Assembly: GCA_963585895.1 (NCBI GenBank)
Contig: OY757921.1
Location: 52,978,590-53,042,589, forward strand
DNA length: 64,000 nucleotides
Direction: 5' to 3'
Origin: Sepioteuthis lessoniana
Taxonomy: Eukaryota > Mollusca > Cephalopoda > Myopsida > Loliginidae
Shown: positions 12,968-24,579 of the stretch, in pieces
How the letters are laid out: every line of letters starts with the position of its first letter
Numbering within the stretch: position 1 is the stretch's first letter
Translations under genes and position numbers: made by a program
The notes under the pieces: model-generated
Told to the model about the DNA's origin: nothing
Database searches by the model: none
Seen by the model: the letters and a program-made list of their open reading frames with translations, nothing else

Positions 12968-14130
12968 GAATGGAGGTGAATTTCTTGAACCAGAATCTAT
13001 GTATTCCATAATGACCAGGCGTTTTCCAATTTGATATTTTTTGTGTTGTTTTGAAAAAATCGATGAGTATTTCCGCTTTCGGGCCTTCTTCGAGTACTTC
13101 TAATTCTTTTGTCATATTGCTTATCCATTCGGCTTTTTTATCTTTTCTTGGTTACCATATTTTAGTCCAAATTAGTTCGGTTTCTCTTGCATCAGGTTGT
13201 TGGTATGTTTTCGTGTCATCTCTTCCCACTTGTATTATTTTCTTACTCTTTGTCGATATCTTCTTAATCTTCCTTTTTTCGACGGAACTTTATGGTTTAT
13301 TTCCTCAAGTGGTTATATTAGTTTCTTCGTATTGCCTTTTCGTTTTTGTTCCTACATATTCCAGCGTCTTTCCTTATCATTTTAGCGTGTTTTCGTAGAT
13401 TTTTAATCTGCGGTTTCAGTCGAATTTCCCGTCCTGGTTGTGATATATTCTTTGTACTTTTTTAGGAGATACCAATTTTCTCACAAACTAATCTCGCTCC
13501 TGCATAGATTATTTCATTTAATTGGGTTATATTATATGTTGATATATAAGGTAGTACTTGATTTACTTTTTCCGGTTCGGTCTTGATTGTTCTCCATTCT
13601 ATGTTTCTTAGTGATCCTAAGGAAGTCGTTTCCCAGTTCATAATTCTCTTTAAATTTTCTAACTATTTTTTTTTTGTTTTTTGTTAGTATTTGCTCTGTG
13701 TTTTTTGGTTGTGTGATGTTTTTCTTTTTCGAAGTTGGCGGTTCATTTCGGTTAGAATGTTTTTGTCTGTCAGTCCTTGGTGTGTCTGATATTGTATTAC
13801 TATCTGGTTCATTATTTATTTTCTGGTGTATTTTTAACATTTCAAGGTAAGAAAAACAACCTTTCTTAATATTGTCCTAACTTGGTCAGCAAGTCTTTGG
13901 CTTGTTGTCTAAAAACTTGCGCAATATTGCCAGATATCTATCATTCTTTTTCTATATCCTCTTTGTGAAGGGTTGCTCCTAAAATAGCCGTGTGGTGTAA
14001 GTTGGTTGTCTTCCATAGTATATGTTTTCTAATTTGTGTGGTTCCTTAAGTCGTCATTCGTGTACCTGAAAAAAAGCCAACATTCGCAGGATGATGCCAG
14101 GTCTCCCATGTGATTTGTCCTTGTGTGTAA

Positions 14131-14186
14131 GTAAAATTTTGGTCGAAACAGGTGTCGGCAAATAAATACAATAACCAGTCCCCACG
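14131..14186 (+). repeat. 53-bp dispersed repeat, copy 1
   Basis: CTTGTGTGTAAGTAAAATTT followed by TGGTCGAAACAGGTGTCGGC and AAATAAATACAATAA. The same block occurs at 15549-15602. It sits inside LINE-B copy 2 and looks like a retroposed 3' tail with a poly-A-signal-like end. Confidence 0.7.
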
Positions 14187-14550
14187 AGTCAATTGCTCGG
14201 GACCTACAATACCACTAAATTGGTGATCGGCAGGTGCTCTCCCGATAGCCTATCATGACACCCAGGCCTTTTGTGTGGGTCCCCCGATGTGTCTTATTTT
14301 GATTTAACTTTTTCATCATCGGTAGTATATTGTGGCTATACGAGACCTAGTGGTTGTTTAAAATGACAATAACAAAAATTAAAAAAATAATAACACTAAT
14401 CATTATTTTTTTTATTAATTATTGCCTTTACAACCACCCCTTCTATTATGATTTATATGCTTAAAAGTAAATAAAAAGGAATAAATAAATAAATTAATTA
14501 ATTAAAACTTAGAAATTAATGTTATAATAAGAGACGCTTTTCGAGTAAGT

Positions 14551-14579
<29 letters not shown>

Positions 14580-14585
<6 letters not shown>

Positions 14586-15180
14586 GTCGTCTTATTTCCA
14601 AGTCCTCTAATCCTTCTAATAATCTTTTAATGACTGTACTAAGAGCTCCAATTACCATTGCTATCTCCGTAACTTTCATGTTCTACATTAATTTTCAATT
14701 CTTTGGCAAGGTCGAGATATTCATCTCTCTTTTCTTTTTCTTTCAATTTTTCTCTGTGGTCATCCGGGACAAGGAAGTCCACCATTTTTTTGTTGATTAT
14801 TACTACTTCTGGTCGAGTGGCAGAGATTAGGTTATCCGTTTGTATCTCAAAATCATAGAAAAGTTTTTCGGTCTCATTCTCCAGGAAAGACTGAGTTGTG
14901 CGTAAGCCATTCATTCGTATGGTCAAATATCAGTTTCTTTTACAATTCCCAGTGAATCACCTTGCCCACTCTGTCATGTCTGATCTTATATTCTTTTTGA
15001 GCTAATTTGGTGCACTTGTTTACAGTGCGATTGACCATTACGTCTTTATCACGACATAACCTAGAATTGCTCTTTTGTTGCGTCTTATCGATTATCGCTT
15101 TGATCTGGTAGGTCCTTATAGCGTTGTTTTGAGCTGCTATTAGCAGAGATTCAGTTTCTCTCTTAATTTGATTTTCAAAA
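14580..15180 (-). mobile_element. LINE-B copy 3, C-terminal part only
   Basis: Minus-strand translation gives the same CCHC-to-nuclease region as 11160-11700 (KCTKLAQKEYKIRHDRVGKV, QTDNLISATRPEVVIINKK). The nuclease core is shortened after NKK. It starts beside a (TA)n run at 14559-14582. Confidence 0.75.
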
Positions 15181-15687
15181 TTGAATCATAATTGTATCAT
15201 TCTTATAACAGTTTTTCAAAGACCAGTGTCCTATATCACCATTTTTAGTAAAAATGATGCTAAAAAGAGTTTAAGATCCATGCATTCTGGACTGTTTTCT
15301 GTGTATTTTAAAGTTGTAAACCGTCAAATTTTTTCAAACATGGAAACTATGTTGACTTATTTGAAAAAAATTCCATTTTATGTGATAATCAATTTTAAAT
15401 ATATTATCTTCTGTATACTCCTTTTACTAAAATCAAAATATTTACCCTGAAGATAATTTTCAGCTTTCATACTAAATATATTTTCTATTATGATTTTTGT
15501 TTTATTTTAATCTTATTTTTATATCTAAAATAATTTTATATATAATACCTTGTATGTAAGCAAAATTTTAGTCGAAACAGGTGTCGGCAAATAAATACAA
15601 TAAGTTTTCATCCACACTAAATATTTTTTCTTCTTTCCTATATCTTTTTACCATATTTATCTGAATCTTTTTTATTTTTCTCTCACT
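15181..15687. other. AT-rich stretch holding second copy of the 53-bp repeat
   Basis: Apart from the 15549-15602 repeat I see no feature; the 89-codon frame at 15181 has no recognisable domain. Confidence 0.5.
15549..15602 (+). repeat. 53-bp dispersed repeat, copy 2
   Basis: Near-identical to 14131-14186, including GTCGAAACAGGTGTCGGC and AAATAAATACAATAA; the flanks differ. Confidence 0.75.
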
Positions 15688-15701
15688 TACACACACACAC
15701 A

Positions 15702-15768
<67 letters not shown>
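15688..15768. repeat. Compound microsatellite (CA)n(TA)n
   Basis: Alternating CA units with one CCC interruption, then a pure TA run. Confidence 0.95.
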
Positions 15769-15772
<4 letters not shown>

Positions 15773-15789
15773 TAGAAAAATTATATATT

Positions 15790-15975
15790 ATAAATCGAAT
15801 TACTATGATCAAGTACCGCGTTTGACATACAGAAGCACTGAACAGCTGGTTAGACCTTATTAGGTCTCATCAACTGTGTATATCGTGATCTACCCCGCTG
15901 GAGATCGAACCAATGCTCGCAGAATGCAGAGACGAAGCTCAACCACTGGGCCATTGGTCCACTGCATTGCCAAAT
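15790..15975 (-). mobile_element. tRNA-derived SINE, family S3, minus copy
   Basis: Reverse-strand tRNA-like head: A-box-like GGCCCAGTGGTTGAG (15940-15957) and B-box-like GGTTCGATCTCC (about 15899-15912). The tail GATGAGACCTAATAAGGTC is shared with the plus copy at 16150-16345. Confidence 0.8.
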
Positions 15976-16149
15976 TAACTAGTCATGGTAAATGAATGAC
16001 CAGTGAGGTTATAATCACGTGGATGCATATCTTCAAGTTGAGAACGTGGCCTTGGAGGTGACTGTGTCCTCTGAATGAGTACGGATGTAAGAAGACCCAT
16101 CAGGTTAAGTGGCCGCGTGTTTACCATGAGAAGTTGATTTGGTAACACT

Positions 16150-16345
16150 TGTGTGCGATGTGGACCATTGATTCAGTGATAGAATTTCGGATTTGCTTTA
16201 TGGATGCTGATTCGATCTCCCGAGGGGCACATCACTTTATGCACGGCCGATGAGACCTAATAAAGTTGAACCAGCTGTCTAGTGTACCCGTATGTCGCAC
16301 GCAGTACGTGCCGAATTTTCCGATCATAGTGATTCAATTTATAAT
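16150..16345 (+). mobile_element. tRNA-derived SINE, family S3, plus copy
   Basis: GTGGACCATTGATTCAGTGATAG and GATTCGATCTCC match the two boxes; GATGAGACCTAATAAAG and GATCATAGTGATTCAATTTATAATATATAA match the tail of the minus copy. The two face each other about 175 bp apart. Confidence 0.8.
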
Positions 16346-16359
16346 ATATAAATATATAT

Positions 16360-16985
16360 AGACACAAAAAGTAATTAAAATGTTATCGAATCTACGCGTG
16401 AATCTAGTACGTTTCTAATGATCTCAAACTTTCTTTACCGGTTTACCATCCAGCTCTGACGCCGAGACGTAGATACACTGATTTTATATTCCACAAGCCC
16501 CTCACTCGTATAAAGTAATTTTCTGAGTATAAAACTAAAACGGATTAAATGGTGAAGATAAAGAAAATCGTATTTGCTATGATTTTAATCTATAAAAAAT
16601 ACCTTACCCTTTAAGATTAAATTTTGATGGTTTGGTTTGGTTTGTTGGGTTTTATGGCATATCAACCTTTGTAGGTTATTTAATGCCAAATCCATTTTTA
16701 TGTAAATAATCTGTTCTATTTAAAACAATACAGTTTAGCATAGGTACACAGTTTGTCAATAACATTTCCATTTCAAACTATTCAAGCAGTTATATGTAAC
16801 AATTCGGTTAAGTGTAAATACAGTTGTAATGTCTAAAAACAGTTATATTTCAAATATTTCAGTTAAGCATAAGCACGCAGTTTAAATGTAAGTATGGTTT
16901 GTCAAAAAACATTTATATTTCAAGCCATTCAGTTTACTCAAACAATTCATTTTAGCATAAGTATGCTGTTAGTTCTATTTAATCC
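16360..16985. other. AT-rich stretch with several CAGTTTA/CATTTC repeats
   Basis: 16730-16980 contains short degenerate units (CAGTTTAGCATAAG, ATTTATATTTCAA, CAGTTTGTCAA). I see no gene. ATGGCATATCAACCTTTG at about 16650 also occurs near 63860. Confidence 0.5.
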
Positions 16986-16989
16986 ATAG

Positions 16990-17130
16990 ATAGGGCCCTA
17001 TCAGGTGCTACCACTCCGGGTTAGAGTGGACCTGGGAGCGATGGCAATGAAGGGGTACTCCACATTCCCCAAAGCTCCAGCATTGCTGGAACCTCACCAT
17101 CAGATTGTTTAGTGGCATATCCAGGACACT
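16990..17130 (+). repeat. Short dispersed repeat, copy 1
   Basis: GGACCTGGGAGCGATGGCAA, GGGGTACTCCACATTCC, then AGCTCCAGCATTGCTGGAAC. Diverged copies lie at 39795-39890 and 59840-59955. Possibly the 3' part of a SINE. Confidence 0.6.
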
Positions 17131-17943
17131 CATTGGGTGAATGAAGAAAAGAAGCAGAAGGTACCCCACAAAAACAATTACCGACGCCGACTACGCCGAC
17201 TACGCCGATGACATAGCGATACTGGAGAACACACCCAACCAAACCGAAACACTACTGCATAGTCTGGAACGAGCCGCCGCAGACATTGGCCTCCATGTCA
17301 ATGTACACACAACTGAATATATGTGCTATAATCAAACAGGCGACATTTCCACACTAGACGGAACCTCTCTGAAACTTGTAGACAAATTCACCTACTTATG
17401 AAGCAGTGTCTCATCAATCGAAAAAGACATGAACACGCGGCTTACGAAGGCATGGACGGCTATCGATAGGCTATCGATCAAATGGAAATCAGACCTGACC
17501 GATAAAATGAAACACAGTTTCTTCCAGTCAACGGTCATATCAATACTGCAATATGGATGCACATCTAGGAAACTCACTAAACGGTTAGAGAAGAAGCTAG
17601 ACGGCAATTACACAAGAATGGTGCGAGCAATATTGAACAAGTCCTGACGGCAACACCCCACAATGCACCAACTATACGGCCAACTGCCTCACATCACGAA
17701 AACTATCTAAGTTAGACGAACCAGACATGCAGGACACTGCAGGGGAAGCAGGGACGAGCTCATAAGAGATGTACTCCTATGGACCCCCACATATGGCCGA
17801 GTAAAAGCAGGACGATCAGCTCGAACATACAGCAGCTCTGTGAGGATACGGGATGTAGCCCCGATGACCTGCCGGAGGTGATGAACGATAGGGAGAAGTG
17901 GGTCAGGGATATCCGTGCTAGCGGTACGACATGATGATGCTGA

Positions 17944-17945
<2 letters not shown>
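17131..17945 (+). mobile_element. LINE-A copy 4, 3' half of RT to 3' end
   Basis: Encodes SRRYPTKTITDADYADYADD (an in-frame YADY duplication just before the catalytic YADD), then ENTPNQTETLLHSLERAA, TEYMCYNQTGDISTLDG, LVDKFTYL, LTKRLEKKLDGNYTRMVRAI and LINE tail sequence. It ends GACATGATGATGCTGATGAT at a (TA)n run. A stop splits the frame at 17399. Confidence 0.85.
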
Positions 17946-17984
<39 letters not shown>

Positions 17985-18089
17985 TAAATTCTTCTCATTG
18001 CAGTACCCTCATACCATGAAAGTCAACGTCTGAAATATTGTTTTCATCTCGATTTCGAACTTTGACAATTAGAAAGCAGAGACAGAGAC

Positions 18090-18215
18090 AGAGACCTAGG
18101 GATGGTGTAATGGTTATTGTCGAATAAGATGGATTCTATGGCAAAGTTTAAATTTTAGACGAGTTTTTTTTTTTGCCTTTCACTCAACTCTAATGCCCTT
18201 AAGAAAGATAATTAT
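18090..18215 (+). mobile_element. Degraded family-S1 SINE fragment
   Basis: GGATGGTGTAATGGTTATTGTCG is the S1 head; the B box has decayed (AAGTTTAAATTTT) and the body is short, ending AATGCCCTTAAGAAAG. Confidence 0.65.
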
Positions 18216-19430
18216 CCTCTCTAATCTTTGCTCCTCAGGTAAGCTGTACCATCTATATTCTTTGTAGTTGGCTGTTGATATAAATAGTTCCCAAAATCCT
18301 TGAACCAACGATAATCCGACAATTTCTGATATTGTAAAACAATTGTCGTTATATGTTTCTGTGTAATTAGAATCGTCCAATAAATCTTTGACCTCAACAT
18401 AATAAACACTGTGAGTATAATGACAAATGTCTTACGATTTTAAACATAAATATACTAGTATATATGTATATTTTTTTTACTATAAGCTTCTGCTAAGAGA
18501 TAAAAGAAACAGATTTCTAAAGATCGATTAGATATTTTAAAATGAATCTTCAATTTTCAGCAATTTGAACCAGTGTGGAAATTACAGAGTCCCATGTTAA
18601 ATAGATCAGGTTTTTTATTATCTCTATTAGATTGCAGTATTATGTCATATGATCCTGTTCAAAAAAAAAAAACTTAATAAACTAAACAAAAATGGGAATA
18701 TAAACATACAATGCATACAATTCCTAACGTCTACACATAAAATAACCCCGGACAGTTTTTTTATGCCGTTAAAATCAATCAATCGATTTTCAGCTTTCTT
18801 AAAGTTCCTACCACAAGATCGATTTTGTGTTTCAAGTTAATATTGCAATCAGTTATTTTCTGATATGTTTGGCAGCCGGACAAGGAGAAGCGCAGACACT
18901 GAATTCAAAATCTGAGATATATTGGAAGAACCTGTGACAAACTATGGCACCCTTCTTCAGTCATCGAATTATCTGAAATATCTCTTTGATTTTACACTAA
19001 CACACATCACTAGAAACAAATCTACTGTGTGGATCATTTGCCAGGTTTCACATACTTATACATTATCTTTTAGTTAGCAATCATTTTCCCATGTCCCTCA
19101 ACCTGTTAAGACTTTATTTAACGAAAAAGTTATTTCACACAGATGCATTCAAATATGCATTGACTCTTATGAGCAAAAAGTTTTATTGTTCACAGATTTT
19201 ATCTTAACCCTTTCATTGTCGAATGAATAACACTTGTTTGAGGATAGAAACATTGTATTTCTCCAAGTGAATGAGCTAAAATCTTGTTGCCTTATCATGA
19301 AAATAGTATGTTGTAGATAAAATAATTTGTATGCAATGATAGAAAATATTCCCAACTCTAGCAACATTAAGAAGTATCATTACTGTCTTTTCAGAAAAAA
19401 ATACATCTCTCACTATCAGTATCATTATCA
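18216..19430. other. No recognisable feature
   Basis: AT-rich; short frames only, none with a domain I recognise. Confidence 0.5.
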
Positions 19431-19434
19431 AGTC

Positions 19435-22370
19435 ACGAAGATAGCAGGGAGTTCCCGGACTCTCACTAGCCATACATCCTTATCATCCATTGCTCCAGGA
19501 AGCTGTCTCGTGTTTCCTTACAGTAAATCCTTGGTGGTAAGTCAACATTGGCGTGTCAGTGTGCAGAAGTCCATTAGAGGATGTCACTTAGGGGTTCGTC
19601 TTTGCTTCTCCAGCTCTGCCCCTCATGTTTTGTTCGTCTTACTGGAATAGGAGGTGTGAGATAGATACTGTTTTTTGGGGTATTACTTCCAGGATTTGTT
19701 CAAGACAGCACGCAGCATTCAATTGTAGATACTATCTAAATTTTTTTCGATTCGTTTTGTTAGAGCCCAACAAGTGCATTCATGTATTAGTATAGACACA
19801 GCCACAGGTTGAAAAAAAAAGTTTTATTTTATCGGACAGATCAGACTTCCATATGATCGACAACCTGTAAATTACATTCCACGCCTTCGCTTGGTCGATG
19901 CTGACATCACTCTAAGTTAATGAGATATGGCTGCGAGGTTTGTTAACGGGTCAACTTATTTCTGAGGATTATCACAAAAAGTGAAGATGGCTCCTCCTCA
20001 TTTACAACACATGAACTCTGTTTTATTTGCATTCACGCTTAGGCTAATGCTTCCCGCTGTTTGCTCCAGACTATACATTAGGCTGGGGCATTTGCCAGAA
20101 GTGTTAGGTGATCTCCTTCGTCAGCACATATCATAGTTTTGGTGGAATATCGTCTGCTTCGTGGCTTTTTAAAATATAAAACAATTTTCTCTGATTACAG
20201 CTATTGACGTTCGAAGCATATAGTCTAAGCAGAGTATTAATAGATATGAGACTAATGAACCACCTTGAAAGACTATCTAAGAATATAGTGTCTCCATCAC
20301 GTTGGTGAACCCTTGCTTTCGTGCTTTTCTAAAGCATCATTATAACGGTAACAATTTCTTTGGGGAGACCATGTGCAAGTAGTATTTGCTCCATCTTTCT
20401 TCAGTCTAAAGAATCTAATGTTTAAGATTTTTTGCAAGTGTTCCTATGATTTGACAGAATTGTGGATCAATTTTTTCGTAAGCCGTTTGATTTTTTCTCA
20501 GAGGTTTCTCGGTTTCAGGCCAGATACGATTGAGTAGAAAGGCATTATGAACTTTAGACGCTATAGCAGTTAGAGTTATGCCTCTGTTGTTCTTAGTGCT
20601 TCTGAGGTCACATTTCGTGGACAAGGGAAGGATGCAATCTTTCATCTATGTCTTTGATATGATTTGTAAATGTTAGCTTATATCCATAATAAAAGATTAA
20701 GAGAAATTTTTGAAGCCATTGCTATTTCAGTTTTATCCTCCGTTGATACCGTCCCGGGTTTTTCAACCAATCCTCTTTCTTAAAAATATTAGCTCTAAAT
20801 AGCTACACTACATCAAATTTTAATTCATTTTCTCTCTTCGCATATTTGCACCTTCTTGAGCCCCATGAATTAAATTCAAATTTATCCTCATGAACAATAC
20901 GTTCATATTTATTCTCTTTTTCTTTCCTACATTTTTTCTGAAATATTCTATTATTGCTTTTATTATCTTCCGTTATATCTCTTAAAAACCCATCAAATTT
21001 CAAGCATCAGTCCACGTGCCAACAGAATAATAATATTTCCAAAAAAAAGGTCGCTTATTATACTTTTATGAATTTTTCTTTTTTAACACACTTTCATTTC
21101 TCCTGCTATTCCATCAAACATCCATCGCTACATTAACAAAACTTTTCATGAATTTAAAGTCCTGAAGAAGATTATTACAACCGAAACGTTCAACATCCAC
21201 TTTCACAATAAATTCTTCAAATTTTGGATTATTTATTTCATCAACTTTTCTTCATAGTCAGAGAACTATGTCATCAAATTTTCTTGTCTTCAAAACCGCA
21301 GGGACTATTTCGTCAAGGCCTTCAGCTTTTGTTATTTGTTATTCTTTTTTCAATACAGCGTAAAGTTCTCCCTCTGTAAACTATCCTAGTTTGACATATA
21401 GTTAGCTATTAATGATTTTTGGATAGGTTTGTCAGTGATTTCAGGTGGGTTTCCGAGGAGATTCTTGTAATGTTCTTTATCTCTTGTAGTCTTTTGTCTT
21501 AGCAGGCAGCTTTTAGTTTAGCTCTCAATGTGCTCTCCGTTTCACTCTCTTCATTTACTGTCTGCCAGTCGAATCGTGATGTCTTTTTTCTACCGAATTC
21601 ATAATTCAAACTATGTGACCTTAAATTGCTCTTTTGGGTACGAGTTGGGTAATTCACTCCGTGAGTATTTTTCAACAAGTTGGCATTTGTTAGGGTAATT
21701 TTATTTAGTAACGGTACTTTTTTAAAAAGTTATCTCATTTATTTAACTCACTAATTGTGATTACCATAGAAACTGTACATTTAGCTCTTGGTTTGATTGA
21801 TATGCATTCTGCTATAACTTCCATGTGCGTTGTGACGAAGTTTTCTCATTCGTCATTCAGAGTATGTGTTTCAGATATCTCCTGAAGATTATCAAATTTG
21901 TTTCTTACAGTTACTGACTATTTATTGCTTATGTCTCTGCTAATTAGTGAGGACAAATCATAACGAGTGATTTTGACTGTTTTTCTTTCTTGTTTCTGGG
22001 CCTACTCAGGCGTATCTTTGCCGTGATTATTGATGATCGGAAGATACTCAGTCAAAAAAGGAACATACCAAAAAGTTCAGAGCGCTGTTTATTCACTTTT
22101 TGTTTAGGAATATGTACTCTAGCTCTAGTTTAGCGCTATTGGGGTAGGTATAGGTCTATAGTTATCAGTCTGTTTGGTTTTTCTTTCTTTTTTTCTTTCT
22201 TTTGTGTTTAGGCATGAAAGTCTCTGAGAAATCTGTTAGATATTCCTCATTTCTATTTAACAGGTTGTGTAAGCCTAATTTATTATTTTTTTCTCTTAAT
22301 CTATTTGTGAATTCATGTCTCCAGTGATGATTAGTACGATAAACCACTTGAAGATTTTCATTGGATAAAA
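19435..22370 (-). mobile_element. LINE-A copy 5, endonuclease to 3' end, with an insertion
   Basis: On the minus strand the order is endonuclease remnant (22165-22340, NNKLGLHNLLNRNEEYLTDF), RT front (21300-22150), RT core (20415-20645, DLRSTKNNRGITLTAIASK; LRKNQTAYEK), WKSDLSDKIKLFF-like (about 19830) and the 3' tail near 19440-19520. Sequence at about 20790-21250 does not fit the family and is probably a separate insertion. Confidence 0.78.
20790..21250. mobile_element. Unidentified insertion in LINE-A copy 5, possible Penelope-like 3' piece
   Basis: TCATCAAATTT words occur on both sides and the inserted sequence includes CCTGAAGAAGATTATTACAA followed by CCGAAACGTTC and AATAAATTCTTC. A CTGAAGAAG...CGAAACG pair followed by AATAAA is reminiscent of the 3' end of Penelope-like elements, but no protein similarity is visible. 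Confidence 0.35.
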
Positions 22371-22799
22371 ATGTAAGTCAAGTTTATATTTCTGATTATA
22401 TTTATATCATGCACTTATCGAAAATGAAATGTGATTAGCTTAGTGAGAAATACATTCTTTTCACAAAAGCATCAATCTACCGTGAAAATCTGCACCCGAA
22501 ATCGTGTTCTTTACTCGAGTTTGAACTCTGAAAATTGATACCAAAACTATTTTTTCAATTGGGAAGCTACGCTAATATACAACTCCTATAGTGAGTAGCT
22601 CTATATAATAGATCAGATCGTTGTAATTCACCAACGCTTTCTCTACTGTAATCTATGTTCACTTATATTAAATAAAAAAGTAAAAAAAGACACATAAAAA
22701 GATCACTGTTATTTTTATTTGATTTCGATATAAAATGATAAAATTGACCATAATATTTTATCGTGTTTTTATTTTCGTAACACAAAAAATACACGAAAT
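22371..22799. other. No recognisable feature
   Basis: AT-rich spacer between LINE-A copies 5 and 6. Confidence 0.5.
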
Positions 22800-23760
22800 T
22801 AAAAGTCCGCTCCCCGGATGGAGACACAGACTACTTCAACATTGTAGCAGGTGTGCTGCAAAGAGACACATTAACCTCATACCTATTAACCATCTGCCAA
22901 AAATACGTGCTTAGAACGTCTATTCATAAATTGAAACATCACAGTTTCAAGCTAGCAAAGGAAAGAAGCAGAAGATACCCAACACAAACAATAACGGACG
23001 TGGACTACGCTGATGATATACCGCTTCCGGTAAATATACCCGACTAAGCCGAAACCCTGCTACATAGTCTGGAACCAGCAGCTGGTGGGATAGGCCTCCA
23101 TGTCAACGCAGACAAGACGGAATACATATGCTTTAATCAAAGAGGCGACATCTACACAATAATGTTTCTCTGGAACGTGACATCTCCACACTAATGTTCT
23201 CTGAAACTAGTGGACAAGTTGACCTACCTAGGAAGAAGTGTCACATCAATCGAGACAGACATCAACGTGCTACTAGGAAAAGCCATTGATAGGCTATCGA
23301 TAGGCTATCGGTCATATGAAAGTCATAGCTGAGCGATAAAATAAAACGCAGTTTTTTTTCCAAGCAGTGGTCGTGTCGATACTGCTATATGGATGCACTA
23401 CATTGACGCTTACTAAATGTATGGAGAAATAGCGTGGTGGCAATTACACGAAAATGCTGTGAACAACGTTGTAGCAGCTGTACGGCCACCTACCACCCAT
23501 CACGAAAACTATCCAAGTTACACCAACCACTCAGCGGAACACTGCTGGAGAAGTAGGGACGAACTCATTAGCGACACACTCCTGTGGACCCCTTCACATG
23601 GACGAGTAAATGCAGGATGACCTGCTAGAACCTACATACAGCATCTCTGTGCCAATTCTGGATGTAGCCTTGAAGACCTACCGGGAACAATGGACAATAG
23701 GGACGGGTAGCGAGGAAGGGTTAGGGAGATCCATGCTGGTGGCGTGACATGATGATGATG
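22800..23760 (+). mobile_element. LINE-A copy 6, RT core to 3' end
   Basis: Plus-strand pieces include SPDGDTDYFNIVAGVLQRDT (22807-22870), TITDVDYADD (the catalytic box, near 23005), LEPAAGGIGLHVNADKTEYI (23070-23130) and HCWRSRDELISDTLLWTP (23545-23590). It ends TGACATGATGATGATGATCC. Frameshifts and a short tandem duplication (GATAGGCTATC repeated) near 23290 are present. Confidence 0.85.
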
Positions 23761-23939
23761 ATCCCTAATATAGTTTTTAATATATTAGAAAATAAAACTA
23801 TATTAGAAAAAATAACAGCAAATGATTGATTATTAAACTCGGTTTGTTAAAACCAGTATGCAGATTATCCACACTGTACACTATGTAAACCTTTAGTTCT
23901 TAGTGGTATATATTATGCATTTGGAGTATTTAAGTCCTA

Positions 23940-24470
23940 TCAATTGCATCTGCGTGCCTGGTGATCGTATCGGGAGGGTGTTATAAATTTGAATCACCTT
24001 CTCCAAGAGTGGCGTCCTTTGCTGGGCTGAATTCATAGTTTGGCGTCCGAGGATATATGGGGGATGCCGAAGGGATTAAGCATTTCTTGTGAGGGCTCCG
24101 CGTGAGTCTCAATCAGTACGTGAGCTCTCATCATAAAATGACCTTTTGTCGCCTCCTGACTTTTAGAAAGTCAGTTAAATACTATTGAAATGGGCCTGCC
24201 AAAAACTGAATCGTCTGGTTCTAGGGACCGTTCCCTTTGAAAACACCAGCTTTGCAGGGCTGTGTTCATTGCTTAGCTCTTGAGGCTTCCCAAAATGGGG
24301 AATGCTGAAGGATCAATCAATTTTTATGACGGCCAAGCATGAGGCTCGATTTATACTTCCCCTCTCTATATCAAAATGACCTTACGTCAAATTCTGGCTT
24401 GGTGGGAAATCGGTAAAACGCCTTAATGACATCAGATCTTTTGAGGCATATCTAACTCGTGTAAACTTTT
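23940..24470 (+). repeat. Two diverged units of the 0.3-kb tandem repeat family
   Basis: Words shared with 28140-30130 include GGAATGCTGAAGG, CAGGGCTGTGTTCATTGCTTAG, AAAATGACCTTACGTCAAATTCTGGCTTGG and GTCAGTTAAATAC. Two units of about 265 bp follow one another. Confidence 0.65.
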
Positions 24471-24579
24471 ATAGAAACACAGTTAATAAATAAGATCGTA
24501 AATGAGATAAAATAATGATTATTTGATAATCATTGAGATATAACCCAAGTAATTAAGGGAATATTTACTTACGCCAAAA

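Larger units (their letters stand above)
10930..14330 (-). mobile_element. LINE-B copy 2, nearly complete body, pseudogenised
   Basis: On the minus strand the order is an N-terminal region (14300-13500, with PPTSKKKNITQPKNTEQ), a linker (13100-12990, NWKTPGHYGIHRFWFKKF), RT (12680-11800; EMNRCLQEKYVPEWMTK, then YMDD at 12024-12035, then GEKGTYKYLGILEAD), and a C-terminal region (11700-11160). In the C-terminus a degraded CCHC-like knuckle precedes a PD-(D/E)XK-like stretch (SARRRDHILINNKKK..ILDFAIPADYR). That order is known for LINEs with a restriction-like endonuclease, such as the R2 and R4 groups. Frameshifts and stops are frequent, but the RT catalytic YMDD is intact. A SINE is inserted at 12683-12967. 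Confidence 0.8.

Noticed and set aside
13051..13398. 115-codon plus-strand frame
   Set aside because: It is antisense to LINE-B coding sequence and has hydrophobic low-complexity composition.
21160..21200. CTGAAGA...GAAAC pattern reminiscent of a hammerhead ribozyme core
   Set aside because: The bases between the two words do not form a convincing stem II, and no stem I pairing is visible.
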